64,000 nucleotides of DNA from Patescibacteria group bacterium (GCA_028688515.1 JAQTXZ010000001.1:434001-498000); one strand, 5' to 3'. Positions 51,574-60,570 are shown, counted from the first letter of the stretch. Program-made: numbers and translations. The notes: generated from the letters alone by a model not told the origin.

Positions 51574-51696
51574 ATCTTATAGATCATAACTTCAAAAACT
51601 AAATTACAAAATAAATTTGGCATGACAGCGCTACGGATTGATTCAATCGGACTGCTCCTCTTGGTCGTGTATCCTGTAAGCCGATAACAAATATTT

Positions 51697-52209
51697 ATGA
51701 GAAAAAAGACGGTCAAAGTTAATGATAAATTCCAAAAAGGTTACAAATACCAACTTACCGAACCGGTGGGACGGAATTTTCATCCTGACTTTAAGCCGGA
51801 GCTTACACCAAAGCAAATGCTCGCGCTCGGTGTTTTTGGCGGCAAGTACATGACCGACTGCAAAAAGGAATTTCCAAAAGATTGGTTTACGCGTGCCAAG
51901 CTTGCGCCCGAACATCACGACGACACGCTCAATTTTTTCCATAAGCATGCCAGCCAGCCGCTCAAAGTTTGGCTGGAAAAAGGCTGGATCAACGAAGAGC
52001 ACGATCCGCGCGGCTGGTTCCAGTGGTATTGCCGCTACTACATGGGCAGGCGGCTTCAAGGCGAAGACGAGAGGCAGATCAAACGCTGGAAAGCCATTCG
52101 TCGGCACATATCGCAAATCAAAAAGAATTGCCGGCCGAAAGATTTAACCTGCCGGCCGACGCAAAGGCAAGCCGTACTACACTGGGCATACGACAGCCGG
52201 AAGATATAA
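51697..52209 (+). CDS. Conserved hypothetical protein rich in aromatic and basic residues
   Basis: 170 residues, soluble, very basic. Striking blocks: LALGVFGGKYMTDC, HDPRGWFQWYCRYYMGRR, RQIKRWKAIRRHISQIKKNC and a C-terminal CRPTQRQAVLHWAYDSRKI. I recall that this pattern is conserved in other bacteria and in some eukaryotes, without a known function; unchecked. The Trp/Tyr/Arg-rich core suggests nucleic-acid contact (inference). Monocistronic; a strong terminator follows after ~100 bp. Confidence 0.75.
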   Translation: MRKKTVKVNDKFQKGYKYQLTEPVGRNFHPDFKPELTPKQMLALGVFGGKYMTDCKKEFPKDWFTRAKLAPEHHDDTLNFFHKHASQPLKVWLEKGWINEEHDPRGWFQWYCRYYMGRRLQGEDERQIKRWKAIRRHISQIKKNCRPKDLTCRPTQRQAVLHWAYDSRKI

Positions 52210-52310
52210 TGAGCTCGCTTAACATTTGCTTAACTTTTCAAAAATTAAGCAAATCGTCCCAAGCTCTTAAAATTTTGCATTACGGCTCGGCCGATTTGCA
52301 ATCAGTGTCC

Positions 52311-52347
52311 AAAAAATCACGTCACCATTTGGTGACGTGATTTTTTT
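52311..52347. terminator. Bidirectional terminator
   Basis: AAAAAATCACGTCACC and GGTGACGTGATTTTTT pair perfectly around ATTT. Other than this and a short AT-rich stretch, the gap 52210-52433 holds only the promoter of the next gene. Confidence 0.9.
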
Positions 52348-52376
52348 GTCATCAAAATAAAAAGACTCTGGGGTTA

Positions 52377-52406
52377 TTGACGCGACCGTCAAATCATGAT
52401 TAATAT
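52377..52406 (+). promoter_or_regulatory. Promoter of the 52434 gene
   Basis: TTGACG, 18 bp, TAATAT, about 28 bp before the start codon. Confidence 0.5.
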
Positions 52407-52433
52407 AACGCACTCTTTCCCCGGAGGGATCCA

Positions 52434-52925
52434 ATGTCAGGACAACCGAAATTCACCATCAAAGTACGCGGCGATTCTGAGATCATCGAGCTCGTGCTCA
52501 AGGACCAACATGGTGTGCGCGCATGCAGGCAATGCAGTGATTCAGAAAAGTTGATCCAGCTCTTGTGGGGATGGGAATGTCACTACGGGTGCCTTACCAT
52601 TCGTCTCTTCGCCTTTGGACTGTTGAATGCTCCGCCGCAGCTCTCGCGGACGTTTGAGCAGATCACGGCGGGCTGCCCGCATACGCGCGGCATCAAGATC
52701 TTGACGGACGAACTTGTCGAGCGGGCCTGCCGGCTTGCAGCCGGTCAGCATCGTCCACATGAGATACGCGGCATCACACGTCGCATAAATTCCGAAATCC
52801 GCGATGCCGGACACGCGGCGTCCGGGTCGGGGTATTTCAACCCCGAACAGGTCAGTTACATCGTAGGATTGATGTTTGAGCGCGATAGGCTCTACGCGGA
52901 CTGGCTGGATGGTCGAATCTCCTGA
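52434..52925 (+). CDS. Standalone hypothetical protein (163 aa)
   Basis: 163 residues, soluble, with paired cysteines early (RACRQCSD, WECHYGC) and a helical C-terminal half. GGAGGG lies 5 nt before the ATG. No family recognised. GC-rich codons, its own promoter and its own terminator place it with the second gene style of this window. Confidence 0.65.
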   Translation: MSGQPKFTIKVRGDSEIIELVLKDQHGVRACRQCSDSEKLIQLLWGWECHYGCLTIRLFAFGLLNAPPQLSRTFEQITAGCPHTRGIKILTDELVERACRLAAGQHRPHEIRGITRRINSEIRDAGHAASGSGYFNPEQVSYIVGLMFERDRLYADWLDGRIS

Positions 52926-52962
52926 AGGCTCCTGACACGCCGAAAAAAACAGCCGCTCTTGG

Positions 52963-52992
52963 CCTCGCATTGATTGCTCGCGAGGTTTTTTT
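52963..52992 (+). terminator. Terminator of the 52434 gene
   Basis: CCTCGC and GCGAGG pair around an 11-nt loop, followed by seven T. Confidence 0.8.
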
Positions 52993-53182
52993 ATTTTTAC
53001 TTTTCAGATGGTTGATTTTTATTTATCATCCTACTTTCGAAAGGTCTTGGTTTTTAACCGCTAAGATGTTATAAGTAAAACATAATTGGAATCATCTCTT
53101 TGCTCTGCCCTTGGGATGCATCATAAAGAGTCCGATTTCTTAAAAAATCAAGGGCCCCAGTCATCCAAAACATAAAGGTCGA

Positions 53183-53410
53183 ATGGATGGCATAATTCAA
53201 TATTTAAATTCTACTCGTATGGATCAAAAAGAAGATCGCGACAAGCTTTCTCTTACTGCGGATGAGAGATATTGGCTGGAGCGAAAATATCCAAGACGGA
53301 AATGGGATGAGTGGGGCTCTCCTGTCGGATTAAGCCTTGGCTGGGCAATATTTATTGTCTCAACCGGTTTCTTCCTGTATCTCTTGCACATGACAGGACT
53401 ACTGCAATAA
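53183..53410 (+). CDS. Small single-pass membrane protein
   Basis: 75 residues (63 if ATG 53219 is used). The N-terminal half is charged (TADERYWLERKYPRRKWDEWG); one membrane helix (about 49-70, LGWAIFIVSTGFFLYLLHMTG) ends the protein. No family recognised. The gap before it (52993-53182) holds nothing clear. Confidence 0.5.
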   Translation: MDGIIQYLNSTRMDQKEDRDKLSLTADERYWLERKYPRRKWDEWGSPVGLSLGWAIFIVSTGFFLYLLHMTGLLQ

Positions 53411-53426
53411 CCCAGTCCGGGTTAAA

Positions 53427-53460
53427 AACAGCCCCTCTATTTCGGGGGACTGTTTTTTTT
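53427..53460 (+). terminator. Terminator of the small membrane protein gene
   Basis: AACAGCCCC and GGGGGACTGTT pair with a small internal mismatch, followed by eight T. Confidence 0.8.
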
Positions 53461-53486
53461 ATTTTGATCGGCAACATCTCAACCCC

Positions 53487-53515
53487 TTGCTTTATTTCGT
53501 AAAACAGGCTATGAT
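53487..53515 (+). promoter_or_regulatory. Promoter of the zinc-protein gene at 53584
   Basis: TTGCTT, 17 bp, TATGAT, about 70 bp before the start codon. Confidence 0.6.
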
Positions 53516-53583
53516 TCGTCAACTCTAAAGAGCTTTAACCTTTAACTTGAGTTCTTACTAATAACGAGTCAACACAGCGAAAT

Positions 53584-54114
53584 ATGTTCAATTCTAATCG
53601 TGGGGGAGGTTTTGGCGGCAGACAAGGCGGCGGTGGAGGCAGCAGAGGTCCTTGGGACCGCGGCTCAGGCGGCCGAGACGGTGGCAGACCTGCAATGTTC
53701 CGTGCAACATGCAGCGAATGCGGTAATTCGTGCGAAGTGCCTTTCAAACCGAACGGCAGCAAACCGGTTTTTTGTAACGACTGTTTCCGCAGGGATGAGA
53801 ATCCTAGCCCGCGTCGTTTTGAAGGAGCCGGCGAACGCAGACCGTCATTTAACAGCGACGCTCCGAAACAATCTTACGGCGGAGGCAGCAACTCTCAAGA
53901 CAGCAAGGAAATCCTGTATCTCAAAGAGCAGATCAAAGTTGCAAACACAAAGCTCGACAATATCTTAAAAGCCCTCTCAGCCGTCCTTCCGACAGACGTC
54001 TCCAAAGACGAAAAGGAAATAGATGGCATGGAAATCATTGAGGAAATCGTCGAAAAGAAATCGATTGACAAAAAGAAGAAAGCCGCTAAAAAAGTTAAGG
54101 CAGCCAAAGCCTAA
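53584..54114 (+). CDS. RGG-rich CxxC-x17-CxxC zinc-binding protein (CPR type)
   Basis: 176 residues. A Gly/Arg-rich N-terminus (1-36) resembles RGG-box RNA-binding tails. The zinc ribbon is C43, C46, C64 and C67 (RATCSECGNSCEVPF to FCNDCFRR), spaced exactly CxxC-x17-CxxC. A predicted coiled coil (about 105-140) and a Lys/Ala-rich tail follow. Proteins with this ribbon are very common in CPR genomes; their role is not established, but RNA binding fits the composition. The next gene is cspA. Confidence 0.85.
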   Translation: MFNSNRGGGFGGRQGGGGGSRGPWDRGSGGRDGGRPAMFRATCSECGNSCEVPFKPNGSKPVFCNDCFRRDENPSPRRFEGAGERRPSFNSDAPKQSYGGGSNSQDSKEILYLKEQIKVANTKLDNILKALSAVLPTDVSKDEKEIDGMEIIEEIVEKKSIDKKKKAAKKVKAAKA

Positions 54115-54126
54115 TTTGGCTCCCTA

Positions 54127-54155
54127 TTGGCATATTTCCGGATACAGTGTAACCT
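54127..54155 (+). promoter_or_regulatory. Promoter of cspA
   Basis: TTGGCA, 17 bp, TAACCT. It leaves a leader of about 84 nt with a GCGTAA/TTACGC hairpin, long as in cold-shock mRNAs. Confidence 0.65.
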
Positions 54156-54245
54156 ATTGAAAGCAAAAAGAGCCTTGGCGTAAGAAGTAGTCGAATTTAC
54201 GCAAATAGCCGTTATTTGCCGTTAATTCATCATAAGCACAAAATT

Positions 54246-54443
54246 ATGCAGGGAACAATCAAAACCTTGACTGACAAGAACTTCGGTTTCATTTCCGAGG
54301 AAGGTCAAGACAAAGACTTGTTTTTCCACAGCACATCGCTCGTCGGAGTTAGCTTCCAAGAACTCCAACCCGGAGATGCCGTGACCTTTGAGAAGGAGCA
54401 ATCCGACAAAGGTCCTCGCGCCATCAACGTACAGCGCGCCTAA
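54246..54443 (+). CDS. cspA: Cold-shock protein
   Basis: 65 residues from ATG 54246; the open frame extends to 54216. RNP1-like KNFGFISEE and RNP2-like DLFFHSTS define the cold-shock OB fold that binds single-stranded RNA and DNA. The long structured leader may sense temperature, as in other cspA genes. Confidence 0.93.
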   Translation: MQGTIKTLTDKNFGFISEEGQDKDLFFHSTSLVGVSFQELQPGDAVTFEKEQSDKGPRAINVQRA

Positions 54444-54461
54444 GTGAAAACAATCGACAAG

Positions 54462-54491
54462 TCCTCGTCGCAAGACGGGGATTTTGTTTTT
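54462..54491 (+). terminator. Terminator of cspA
   Basis: TCCTCGTC and GACGGGGA pair around a GCAA tetraloop, followed by a T-rich run. Confidence 0.85.
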
Positions 54492-54524
54492 TCTTTATTC
54501 CAATTTTCATGGTAACCTGCAAGT

Positions 54525-55010
54525 ATGTCCGACAAGCTTACTGCAAACAAAAAAGACTCCGGCAAGCATTATTTTGATCGCCCATTGGGTTTGGTTTTGA
54601 TCGTCTTCTATAAAGCCATCTGGGGATTTTTGGAAACACTTTTAGGTATTTTTATTTTTTATTCCTACAGATTGGTTACCAATGAGTTGATGGAAGATCC
54701 GCAAGATCTATTGGCGAATTGGATAATCTCGCATTTTCATGTAACACAATCAACCGCAGCGGCAGGGTCAATTGTATTCGCGCTGGGACTGGTTAAAATG
54801 ATTTTGGCTGCAGCAATCTGGCTGCGATATAAGTTCGTCAGAGAGCTGGGAATCATCTTTTTTTCATTAATCGCGCTGTACGGCGCGTACCACAGCATGC
54901 TGAGTTTTTCGTGGTTTACTTACTTCGCCCTGGTCATCGACCTTGTTGCGCTGGCCTATTTTATCTTTGAGCTCCCAAAGCATCTCAAGAAGAGCGGGAT
55001 ATTTGAATAA
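54525..55010 (+). CDS. DUF2127-like membrane protein
   Basis: 161 residues with four membrane helices. DRPLGLVLIVFYKAIWGFLE and EDPQDLLANWIISHF are typical of the DUF2127 family, whose function is unknown. A TGGTAACCT extended -10 (54510-54518) ends 6 nt before the ATG, again the leaderless spacing. Confidence 0.75.
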   Translation: MSDKLTANKKDSGKHYFDRPLGLVLIVFYKAIWGFLETLLGIFIFYSYRLVTNELMEDPQDLLANWIISHFHVTQSTAAAGSIVFALGLVKMILAAAIWLRYKFVRELGIIFFSLIALYGAYHSMLSFSWFTYFALVIDLVALAYFIFELPKHLKKSGIFE

Positions 55011-55020
55011 TTTTTGACCC

Positions 55021-55074
55021 TTGACAACCGTGTTAGAAATAGTTAACATAGGAATATAGTTAATTATTTCTAAC
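55021..55074 (+). promoter_or_regulatory. Promoter with 15-bp inverted-repeat operator
   Basis: TTGACA (55021-55026), 17 bp, TAACAT (55044-55049). GTTAGAAATAGTTAA (55032-55046) and TTAATTATTTCTAAC (55060-55074) form an inverted repeat with one mismatch over the promoter. The second gene of the operon encodes an Xre-type repressor, so autoregulation is likely. Confidence 0.8.
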
Positions 55075-55084
55075 TTTTTGAAAT

Positions 55085-55471
55085 ATGCTGTTAAAACAAT
55101 TCCAAATCTTTAAAAGCGTAAGCGTTTTTGTACTCGCAATGATTGTCGGCGCATCCATCACGCTTGATAACTATCTGGTTCCGATTATTGCAGTTGCTCT
55201 AGATGCGCTTTTGATCCTTTATATGCGCGGGAAAGTCAAAGAAATAATTGCTGACGAGCGCGACTACGCAATCGGCGGCAAGGCTGCCAGATGGACCATG
55301 TACATCTATTGTTGGGCCGCGCTCGTGGTAATATTTACGCTTTACGCCATAAAACAGTACAACCCGGCCTACATCATCATTGCAAACGTATTGGCCTATT
55401 CCGCCTGCACTGTTTTGATCATCTATGCCGTGACGTTCAAATATATTGAACGCAAGCAGGATGCTGTTTGA
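55085..55471 (+). CDS. DUF2178-like four-helix membrane protein
   Basis: 128 residues with four membrane helices and the cytoplasmic loop [21 protein letters not shown], matching the DER...KA pattern of DUF2178-type proteins. These are often paired with a small Xre regulator, as here (1 bp to the next gene). The function of the membrane protein is unknown. Confidence 0.75.
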   Translation: MLLKQFQIFKSVSVFVLAMIVGASITLDNYLVPIIAVALDALLILYMRGKVKEIIADERDYAIGGKAARWTMYIYCWAALVVIFTLYAIKQYNPAYIIIANVLAYSACTVLIIYAVTFKYIERKQDAV

Positions 55472-55472
55472 T

Positions 55473-55664
55473 ATGAAAAATAAGATTAAAGCACAGCGGC
55501 TTAAACTCGGCATCACGCAGGACGAATTGGCACAAAAAGCCGGCGTGCGCCGCGAAACAATCGTCTTTTTGGAACAGGGAAAATATAATCCTTCTCTGGT
55601 TTTGGCGCACAGCGTCGCAAGAGCGCTTAAAACCGAAATCAAAGATTTGTTTGATTTGAAGTAA
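55473..55664 (+). CDS. Xre-family HTH transcriptional regulator
   Basis: 63 residues, a bare helix-turn-helix: [40 protein letters not shown] 55473 follows the upstream stop codon by 1 bp; the frame is open from 55446. It probably binds the inverted repeat over the operon promoter. Confidence 0.9.
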   Translation: MKNKIKAQRLKLGITQDELAQKAGVRRETIVFLEQGKYNPSLVLAHSVARALKTEIKDLFDLK

Positions 55665-55741
55665 CCATTAAAGTTTGACTTTTACTGTTTAAAAACATAC
55701 TCTTTTGCCGTGATGCGGCTATTTTTAGACGTGTCGACACT

Positions 55742-55771
55742 TTGACATTTTGAGACACTGCGCGGTAACAG
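55742..55771 (+). promoter_or_regulatory. Promoter of purL
   Basis: TTGACA, 18 bp, TAACAG, then the ribosome site GGGAGG 6 nt before the ATG at 55795. Confidence 0.55.
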
Positions 55772-55794
55772 CCGCGTAATCAGGGAGGTTTGTC

Positions 55795-56838
55795 ATGAAA
55801 GACAACGTGCTGTACCGCCTGTATCGGAAGACGAGTGAGACGACCGAAACCTGTTTCTACGTTGAATGCAACAAGCCAATGAGCGACGCGGAGTATGCAA
55901 CTCTGCGTTGGCTACTAGCCGAGACGTACGAGCAGGACAGACTGCGGGCTGACAGCTGGCTCGCGAACAAGGGAAGAGTACGCGAAGTCGGCCCCAGGCT
56001 GAACTTCGCCACGCCCTTCTCGACCAACGCCACCTCCATCTGCCACGCAATCGGTCTGCATTCCGTGACTCGTCTTGAGCGATCGCGGGTAATGGTCAGC
56101 AACGACGTTCCGGCTCACGACCGCATGACAGAGATGGTCTATCCGGTTACTCTCAAGAGTTTTGACGAGGACAAGGAACCGGCCAAGGTCTTCACAATCC
56201 CATTGCTCGAAAGGGGACCGGACGCGCTGCGCGAGTTCAACCGCGAGATGGGTCTGGCCATGGACGCGACTGACATCGACTACTGCTACAACCTGTTCGT
56301 AAACGGCATGGGCAGAAACCCGACCAACGTCGAGGTGATGCAGGCTGGAGTTGCAAACTCCGAGCACTGCAGACACTGGGTCTTTAACGCCAAAATCAGG
56401 AATCGATGGCGAAGAGATGCCGCACACTCTGTTCCAGTTGGTCAAGGCTCCACTCAAGGAGCATTCCGACGGATCCATGATTGCCTTCTCCGACAACTCC
56501 AGTGCCATCGAAGGCTGGGAGCAGACGGTTCTGATACCGAGCAAGCCGGGCACGATGTGCGCATTCACTGCGTACGAGGGGAATTACTGCATCCTATTCA
56601 CTGCGGAGACACACAACTTCCCAACCGGCATTGCACCCTTCCCGGGTGCAGAGACAGGAACAGGAGGCCGCATTCGCGACGTACAAGCAACAGGCCGCGG
56701 AGGGCTGGTTGTTGCCGCGACGACAGGGTATTGCGTGGCAGGCCTGAACTTCGGCGACTACACAATCCCGGGCACCGACGACTCGTTCGTCTATCCCGTG
56801 ACACTGGCCTCACCGCTCGACATTCTGATCCAGGGTAG
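55795..56838 (+). CDS. purL: purL, 5' part before the frameshift (FGAM synthase N-terminus)
   Basis: Residues 1 to about 200 are the N-terminal PurS-like and linker part of the long-form phosphoribosylformylglycinamidine synthase, up to NSEHCRHWVFNAKI. From about 56396 the frame no longer resembles PurL and runs on to 56838 without meaning. The family then continues in the +1 frame (GIDGEEMPHTLFQLVK). Removing one A from AAAA (56392-56395) gives FNAKSGIDGEE, the same length as E. coli FNADWIIDGE. GGGAGG precedes the start. Confidence 0.8.
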   Translation: MKDNVLYRLYRKTSETTETCFYVECNKPMSDAEYATLRWLLAETYEQDRLRADSWLANKGRVREVGPRLNFATPFSTNATSICHAIGLHSVTRLERSRVMVSNDVPAHDRMTEMVYPVTLKSFDEDKEPAKVFTIPLLERGPDALREFNREMGLAMDATDIDYCYNLFVNGMGRNPTNVEVMQAGVANSEHCRHWVFNAKIRNRWRRDAAHSVPVGQGSTQGAFRRIHDCLLRQLQCHRRLGADGSDTEQAGHDVRIHCVRGELLHPIHCGDTQLPNRHCTLPGCRDRNRRPHSRRTSNRPRRAGCCRDDRVLRGRPELRRLHNPGHRRLVRLSRDTGLTARHSDPG

Positions 56839-59665
56839 CAACGGCGCCTCGGACTATGGTAACAAATTCGGCGAACCTGTGATCACGGGCTTTTGCCGTA
56901 ACTTTGACCTTCGCGTTTATGACAGAAAGGAACGACGCGCCTGGCTTAAGCCCATCCTCTTTACCGGAGGCATCGGCTTGATCCTGCAGATGCATTGCTC
57001 CAAACACGGAGCGGACGTAGGCATGCTGATCGTTCAGATCGGCGGGCCGGCCTACAGAATCGGCATGGGCGGAGGTTCTGCCTCGTCCATGATTCAGGGT
57101 GCGAACAATGTCGAATTAGACTTTAACGCGGTGCAACGCGGTGATGCCGAGATGGGACGAAAAGGAGATCGCGTCATTCGCGCTTGCATCGAGATGGGAG
57201 TAAGCAATCCCATCGAGAGCATCCACGATCAAGGCGCTGGCGGGCCGTGCAACGTGTTGACCGAGTTGGTCAATCCTGCAGGCGGAAGAATCGAGATCCG
57301 CAACATCGTCAGCGGAGACAAAACACTTTCCGTGGCAGAACTTTGGCTGGCCGAGTACCAGGAACGCAACGGTCTGCTCATCCGCCCGGAGAATCTTGAG
57401 CTGTTCCAGGCGATCTGCCGCAGAGAGCGAGTCAACTGCGAAGTGCTGGGCACGATCACCGATGACGGCAAAATCGTTCTTCATGACGCTCAGGATGACA
57501 GCGATCCGGTCAATCTGGAGCTGGCCAAGATCCTGGGCAGGCTTCCGCAGAAGACGTTTGAGTCAGCGCGGTTTGACTACAAACTCGAACCGTTGCGCAT
57601 TCCAGAAATGACCCTGCTGGAGCTTACGGAGCTGACTTTCAGTCAACTATCCGTCGGTTCCAAAGGCTTCTTGGTCCACAAGGTCGACAGAAGTGTGACA
57701 GGACTGGTGGCACAACAGCAATGTTGCGGACCGTTCCAGTTGCCGGTTTGCGACGTGGCGGTCATTGCAGGCAACACGCTTTCTCCCAGGCCACCCGGCG
57801 CGGCGACTGCGATTGGCGAGCAACCAATCAAGATGCTAATCAACAGAGCGGCCGGCGCACGTATGGCTGTCGCCGAAGCCGTCACCAACATCGCTGCGGC
57901 ATACATTGACGGGGGACTTTGGAAGATTAAGTGCTCGGCCAACGAGATGTGGGCGGCCAAGCAGCCCTGCGAGTTCGCTGGTTTGTACGACGCGGTCAAG
58001 ACAATGTCTGACTTCATGTGCGAGATTGGAATCGCTATCGACGGCGGCAAAGACAGCCTTTCCATGGCTGCCAAAGTCGACGACGAGACGGTTAAGGCAC
58101 CCGGGCAAATCGTCGTCTCGCTTTACGCAACGATGACGGATGCGACACTCGTTGCAACTCCGGATATCAAGTACCCGGGGAACAGTGCACTGGTACTCAT
58201 CCAGCTGAATGAGAAGATGCGCCTCGGCGGATCAGCTCTGGCACAGGCTCTTGGACAGCTTGGCGATGAATCACCTGACGTGGAAAGTTCCAGGCTATTG
58301 ATCAGAGCCTTCCAAAGCGTACAGACGCTCATCAAAAACGGCGTGGTCAAGGCCTGCCACGACCGCAGCGACGGAGGGTTGGTGGCAACAGTCGCCGAGA
58401 TGATCATGTCCGCCGGATGTGGGTGCGAACTCAGGGCTTGGGCCAACGGCAACGACCCGGTAGCCTGGCTCTTCAACGAAGAAATCGGAATCGTAATTGA
58501 GTGCTTTGAGCGAGATTTGGAGAGCAAGAACTTTTTGTCCACCATCACAAGTTATGGTTTGCATTGCACTGTCATCGGCAGAACGACGTACGAGCGCAAA
58601 ATGGTCGTCAAGGACGCTTCCGGTGAGGTACTGCTCGACATTCCCACTTCGCGACTGCGTGACATGTGGGAAAGGACGAGCGACGAGATCGAGAAGCGGC
58701 AGATGAACCCCGAATGTGCCCAGGCACAGATCGAAACGCGCCGAACACACCTGCAGGTTCCGGCGTATCGCCTGACTTACAATCCGATTCAGTCGCTGCC
58801 GTATGAGTACTTGGACTACCATCCGAAAGTCGCGATTGTTCGCGAGGAGGGGAGCAACGGCGATCGCGAGATGGCCGCGGCTTTCCATCTTGCGGGATTC
58901 GAAGTCTGGGACATGACGATGACCGATTTACTTGAAGGCGACCCGGACATGCTCGACGATTTCCGCGGCATCGCCTTTGTCGGCGGATTCTCGTACGCCG
59001 ATGCACTCGACAGCGCCAAAGGTTGGGCCAGCGTCATCCGTTTCAATCCCAAACTGCGCGACATGTTCGCTCGATTCTTTGCCCGCGAAGACACCTTCTC
59101 GCTCGGCGTGTGCAACGGTTGTCAGCTAATGACGCTTCTCGGCATCGTGCCTTGGCGTGATATCGGCGACAGACTGCAGCCGCGTTTCGTGCACAACGCC
59201 TCCGGCCGATTCGAGTCGCGCTGGGTGATGGTGCGCATCGTAAACAGTCGGGCGATGATGCTTAAAGGCATGGAGGGTTCCATCCTTGGCATTCCCGTCG
59301 CACACGGCGAAGGCAGACTCTTTTGCCCGGACCCGCAGATTCTGAAAGAAGCTCGCAAGCAATCGCTTACGCCGATCGTCTACGTCGACGATATCGGCGA
59401 TTCGACCGAGCTCTATCCGTTCAACCCGAACGGCTCACCGGGCGGAATCACTGCCCTATGCGACCCGTCGGGCAGGCACCTCGCCATGATGCCTCACCCA
59501 GAACGCGCTTTCTGGATGTGGCAATGGCACTACGTGCCGGAGTTCATGAAGGTGCTGCAAGCATCTCCATGGATGCGCATGTTCCAGAACGCGTACGAGT
59601 GGTGCAGGACAACCAGACAACTCGTTGAAGTCGTAGCCGACGACAACTACGATGACATCGACTAA
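56351..59665 (+). CDS. purL: purL, main part after the frameshift (FGAM synthase)
   Basis: Fourth step of purine synthesis: FGAR + Gln + ATP to FGAM. After the shift the sequence carries IAFSDNSSAIEG, TAETHNFPTGIAPFPGAETGTGGRIRD, a second ATP-grasp-like half with DGGKDSLSMAAK, and the C-terminal glutaminase with nucleophile GVCNGCQLMTLLG and the HPER triad part. The full fused length would be about 1289 residues, normal for long-form PurL. All catalytic parts look intact, so the break is either recent, an assembly error, or suppressed. No other purine gene is in the window. Translation restarting at the nominal ATG 56351 is unlikely. Confidence 0.9.
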   Translation: MQTPSTADTGSLTPKSGIDGEEMPHTLFQLVKAPLKEHSDGSMIAFSDNSSAIEGWEQTVLIPSKPGTMCAFTAYEGNYCILFTAETHNFPTGIAPFPGAETGTGGRIRDVQATGRGGLVVAATTGYCVAGLNFGDYTIPGTDDSFVYPVTLASPLDILIQGSNGASDYGNKFGEPVITGFCRNFDLRVYDRKERRAWLKPILFTGGIGLILQMHCSKHGADVGMLIVQIGGPAYRIGMGGGSASSMIQGANNVELDFNAVQRGDAEMGRKGDRVIRACIEMGVSNPIESIHDQGAGGPCNVLTELVNPAGGRIEIRNIVSGDKTLSVAELWLAEYQERNGLLIRPENLELFQAICRRERVNCEVLGTITDDGKIVLHDAQDDSDPVNLELAKILGRLPQKTFESARFDYKLEPLRIPEMTLLELTELTFSQLSVGSKGFLVHKVDRSVTGLVAQQQCCGPFQLPVCDVAVIAGNTLSPRPPGAATAIGEQPIKMLINRAAGARMAVAEAVTNIAAAYIDGGLWKIKCSANEMWAAKQPCEFAGLYDAVKTMSDFMCEIGIAIDGGKDSLSMAAKVDDETVKAPGQIVVSLYATMTDATLVATPDIKYPGNSALVLIQLNEKMRLGGSALAQALGQLGDESPDVESSRLLIRAFQSVQTLIKNGVVKACHDRSDGGLVATVAEMIMSAGCGCELRAWANGNDPVAWLFNEEIGIVIECFERDLESKNFLSTITSYGLHCTVIGRTTYERKMVVKDASGEVLLDIPTSRLRDMWERTSDEIEKRQMNPECAQAQIETRRTHLQVPAYRLTYNPIQSLPYEYLDYHPKVAIVREEGSNGDREMAAAFHLAGFEVWDMTMTDLLEGDPDMLDDFRGIAFVGGFSYADALDSAKGWASVIRFNPKLRDMFARFFAREDTFSLGVCNGCQLMTLLGIVPWRDIGDRLQPRFVHNASGRFESRWVMVRIVNSRAMMLKGMEGSILGIPVAHGEGRLFCPDPQILKEARKQSLTPIVYVDDIGDSTELYPFNPNGSPGGITALCDPSGRHLAMMPHPERAFWMWQWHYVPEFMKVLQASPWMRMFQNAYEWCRTTRQLVEVVADDNYDDID

Positions 59666-59691
59666 CACTGGACAGGCTCACTGTCCACCCC

Positions 59692-59719
59692 GCGGCACTC
59701 ACTCGAGTGCCGCTTTTTT
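59692..59719 (+). terminator. Terminator of purL
   Basis: GCGGCACTC and GAGTGCCGC pair perfectly around ACTC, followed by six T. Confidence 0.92.
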
Positions 59720-59813
59720 GTTACCTCCCCCGAGGGAGAGACGAGGAGAGGGGAGTTGACCAATCAAGTGCGGTATGCAAAAATTTTTCCGACACTCAAC
59801 CACGGAGGATCAC

Positions 59814-60569
59814 ATGAGCCACCCGCACCTTAGCAAAGAACTCAATCAGCTCATTGAGTACTCGATGAAATACGACGACATGCAGCTCGGCGAGATTCTA
59901 GAAATTACTGCCACCGATGTCGTGTGGGGCGAACCCAAGACGCTTCGCGTGCAGATCGTCGGATTTCAGAAACTGAAGGAAAAACATACTCCTGTCTTCC
60001 GTTTCCTGAACTGCGACGTCAACTTGGCCGGCAACGACAAAAGTACGCCTGTGCGTCCGCAGAAAGGAACTCTCGCGGGAGCCGGCGTTGCCTGCACGCA
60101 CCTGCCGCAAATGGTCTGGAATATGGTGGGACTCGGAGGTATCGACATAGGACGAGATTACTCCTTCGAGTATCTCGACGGAAGAGAAGAGTTTGTTTAC
60201 GTCCACCATATCATTCGCGTCGAACGCCTGCCGCGGCCCGAGAAATGGCGAGAGGCAAAGACCGTGGCGCAGAGGTATATACGGAAGGTAGCTCATATAC
60301 GAGCTACCCTTGAGAAGAAACGCAAGGCTTTCGACAAGAGGCTTCTGCAAGCGGTTGAAATCAAGACCGCAAATTCCATCTACCGATTCGAATCTGCGGG
60401 TCAGGATGGGTTGCGCAAGATGGCCAAGGTTGGTACTGGCGTGCTGTACACGGATGTTCGCATCATCTCAGCCCACGTAGGCGGGTCGTTGGTAGCCGAT
60501 GTACAGATTAACGGCAGACGACAGACGATGGAGTCCAGTAAAATCGTCGCCATTGAATTCGCTTCCTAG
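59814..60569 (+). CDS. Standalone hypothetical protein (251 aa)
   Basis: 251 residues, soluble, no signal. A beta-rich N-terminal part (LGEILEITATDVVWGEPKTLRVQIVGFQKL) is followed by FEYLDGREEFVYVHHIIRVERLP and a basic helix (about 145-180). GGAGG lies 6 nt before ATG 59814; the frame also opens at 59775 but without a ribosome site. No family recognised. It follows purL as a separate unit with a look-alike terminator. Confidence 0.65.
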   Translation: MSHPHLSKELNQLIEYSMKYDDMQLGEILEITATDVVWGEPKTLRVQIVGFQKLKEKHTPVFRFLNCDVNLAGNDKSTPVRPQKGTLAGAGVACTHLPQMVWNMVGLGGIDIGRDYSFEYLDGREEFVYVHHIIRVERLPRPEKWREAKTVAQRYIRKVAHIRATLEKKRKAFDKRLLQAVEIKTANSIYRFESAGQDGLRKMAKVGTGVLYTDVRIISAHVGGSLVADVQINGRRQTMESSKIVAIEFAS

Positions 60570-60570
60570 T

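Noticed and set aside
56351-56400. Independent start of the large purL frame at ATG 56351
   Set aside because: There is no ribosome site, and the first 16 codons overlap conserved residues (NSEHCRHW) read in the other frame.
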